Made by a program: the position numbers and the translations under genes. A stretch of 5,922 nt of DNA from an uncultured Clostridia bacterium (GTDB taxonomy: Bacteria; Bacillota; Clostridia; Oscillospirales; Ruminococcaceae). The stretch covers positions 1-5,922 of the forward strand of contig CANRDG010000113.1 in assembly GCA_947629275.1 (NCBI GenBank), given 5' to 3'. The notes below the pieces were generated by a model, which saw nothing but the letters and a program-made list of their open reading frames with translations, did no database searches and was not told the origin of the DNA. Of the stretch, positions 5,229 through 5,922 are shown piece after piece (the first letter of the stretch is position 1; each line of letters begins with the position of its first letter).

Positions 5229-5283
5229 AATATCACCTTACTTTTTTTGATATAGCGCACACTTCAGTTGTAAGATATAAGAT

Positions 5284-5326
5284 AAAAAAAGGCTGCCGTA
5301 CATAAATTGATATGTATAGCAGCCTT
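5284..5326 (-). terminator. Rho-independent terminator of the 2-oxoacid oxidoreductase operon
   Basis: On the minus strand, AAGGCTGC (5326-5319) pairs with 5296-5289. After a single mismatch at 5318/5297, seven more pairs (one G-T) close a 6-nt loop. The stem is followed by seven T residues. It starts 30 nt after the stop of the gamma-subunit gene and separates that operon from ymdB. Confidence 0.93.
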
Positions 5327-5356
5327 GTGAAATAAATGCTTAGTTTACTGCGGTGG

Positions 5357-5887
5357 TCACTGTGCCCTGCCGATACCGATAGCTTTCAGATTGTTTTCGA
5401 TAAGCCAGCCCTTTGATGCAGGCACTATTTTTTCAAGCGCCTTGCGGACGGTCTCATCGCTGAACATACCCGTTGCCTCGAGAACCTTGCCGAGCAATAT
5501 TATATTTGCTCCCTTAGGGAGTTCGTTTTCAGTTTCAAGCTGTGTAGCCTGAACATAGTAGCAGTCGATATCCGTTCTATCGGAAACGCTTTCTACAAGG
5601 GTGGAATCCACGAAAGCCTTACCGCCTGCTTTTACTTTGCCGATGAATTTATCGAACGAAGGTTGATTAAGAGCCACGAAAACGTTAGGCTCAGTTACCA
5701 GCGGAGAACCTATAGGCTCATCTGAGATACATACCGAGCAGTTACAGGTACCGCCTCTCATCTCAGGACCGTATGACGGCAGCCAGGATACTTCCTTATT
5801 CTCCATAAGCGCACAGTAAGCGAGAAGTTTTCCTGCGAAAAGCACGCCCTGTCCGCCGAAGCCTGCAAGCAAAATATTATAGTTCAT
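5357..5887 (-). CDS. 2-oxoacid:ferredoxin oxidoreductase, gamma subunit
   Basis: A 176-residue gamma subunit of the 2-oxoacid:acceptor oxidoreductase family (POR gamma domain, PF01558). These cytoplasmic complexes oxidatively decarboxylate a 2-oxoacid (2-oxoglutarate, branched-chain or pyruvate) to the acyl-CoA and reduce ferredoxin. The motif GFGGQG at 9-14 opens the Rossmann-like domain. WLPSYGPEMRGGTCNCSV at 35-52, DEPIGSP at 56-62 and NIILLGKVLEATG at 128-140 are family-typical. The length is normal and the frame complete. The ATG at 5887 shares one base with the TAA stop of the preceding gene and has GGAGGG upstream, so the two are coupled in an operon. Sequence alone does not separate KorC from VorC-type subunits; KorC (2-oxoglutarate) or a branched-chain acid enzyme is most likely, so no symbol is given. 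Confidence 0.9.
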   Translation of the reverse strand: MNYNILLAGFGGQGVLFAGKLLAYCALMENKEVSWLPSYGPEMRGGTCNCSVCISDEPIGSPLVTEPNVFVALNQPSFDKFIGKVKAGGKAFVDSTLVESVSDRTDIDCYYVQATQLETENELPKGANIILLGKVLEATGMFSDETVRKALEKIVPASKGWLIENNLKAIGIGRAQ

Positions 5888-5922
5888 TACTTGTTGCCCT
5901 CCTCTGCTGTTATATCTTTATA
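5887..5922 (-). CDS. C-terminal end of the upstream gene, probably the oxidoreductase beta subunit
   Basis: The minus strand enters the window with an open frame of 11 codons (YKDITAEEGNK) ending in TAA at 5889-5887. The stop shares its last base with the gamma-subunit ATG. In gene clusters of this family the thiamine-diphosphate-binding beta subunit normally precedes gamma, so this is probably its end. The fragment is too short to identify by itself. The GGAGGG inside it (5902-5897) serves the gamma subunit as ribosome binding site. Confidence 0.5.
   Translation of the reverse strand, partial: YKDITAEEGNK

Noticed and set aside
4486..5255. Plus-strand open frames opposite ymdB (4486-4872, 4548-4817 and 4881-5255)
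   Set aside because: The minus-strand frame holds every metal ligand of YmdB; the opposite frames show no recognisable motif.
5229..5283. Promoter for ymdB upstream of its ATG
   Set aside because: TTACAA and TATATC are present but only 13 nt apart, too short for a sigma-A promoter. No better pair was found.
1..5922. CRISPR array, insertion sequence, tRNA or rRNA
   Set aside because: No direct repeat arrays, transposase-like frames, terminal inverted repeats around a gene, or tRNA-like cloverleaf sequences were seen by reading both strands.

Overview
The window looks like chromosomal DNA from an anaerobic, endospore-forming member of the Clostridia. The mix of genes suggests an Oscillospiraceae/Ruminococcus-type gut organism, but that rank is an inference. 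Sporulation and germination genes (ypeB, spmA, spmB, spoVS) sit beside anaerobe genes: a rubrerythrin and a 2-oxoacid:ferredoxin oxidoreductase subunit. The AbrB-type regulator carries the two CxxC pairs common in clostridial versions. Coding density is high, intergenic gaps are short, and most carry a recognisable promoter or terminator. I see no mobile element, CRISPR array, tRNA or rRNA.

Layout, left to right. (1) 1-158, minus strand: the 5' end of a manganese exporter gene, mntP, with a near-perfect sigma-A promoter at 251-279. (2) 357-2319, plus strand: ypeB (spore cortex hydrolysis partner) and, 19 nt after it, a rubrerythrin gene. They end at a strong terminator at 2333-2368. (3) 2367-3475, minus strand: the spmA-spmB spore maturation pair, converging on that terminator. 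The full-length spmA frame has no ATG, GTG or TTG at its expected start. The best placed start codon is ATA at 3475, behind an excellent Shine-Dalgarno sequence. (4) 3476-3686: a divergent control region with a consensus promoter for the regulator gene and a Spo0A-box-like site. (5) 3687-3950, plus strand: an AbrB-family transition-state regulator with its own terminator. (6) 4088-5228, minus strand: ymdB then spoVS, in the same order as in Bacillus subtilis but without rny upstream. (7) 5357-5922, minus strand: the gamma subunit of a 2-oxoacid:ferredoxin oxidoreductase and the last codons of the gene before it.

Most of the window serves the switch to sporulation and the building or breaking of spores. 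AbrB and YmdB act at the decision stage, SpoVS at mid sporulation, SpmA/SpmB in core dehydration and YpeB in germination. Manganese export, peroxide removal and 2-oxoacid oxidation flank them. I did not find a convincing wholly new system. The most unusual points are the apparent AUA start of spmA, a hairpin that can bury the ypeB ribosome binding site, ypeB without sleB but paired with rubrerythrin, and the possible Spo0A site in front of the AbrB gene.
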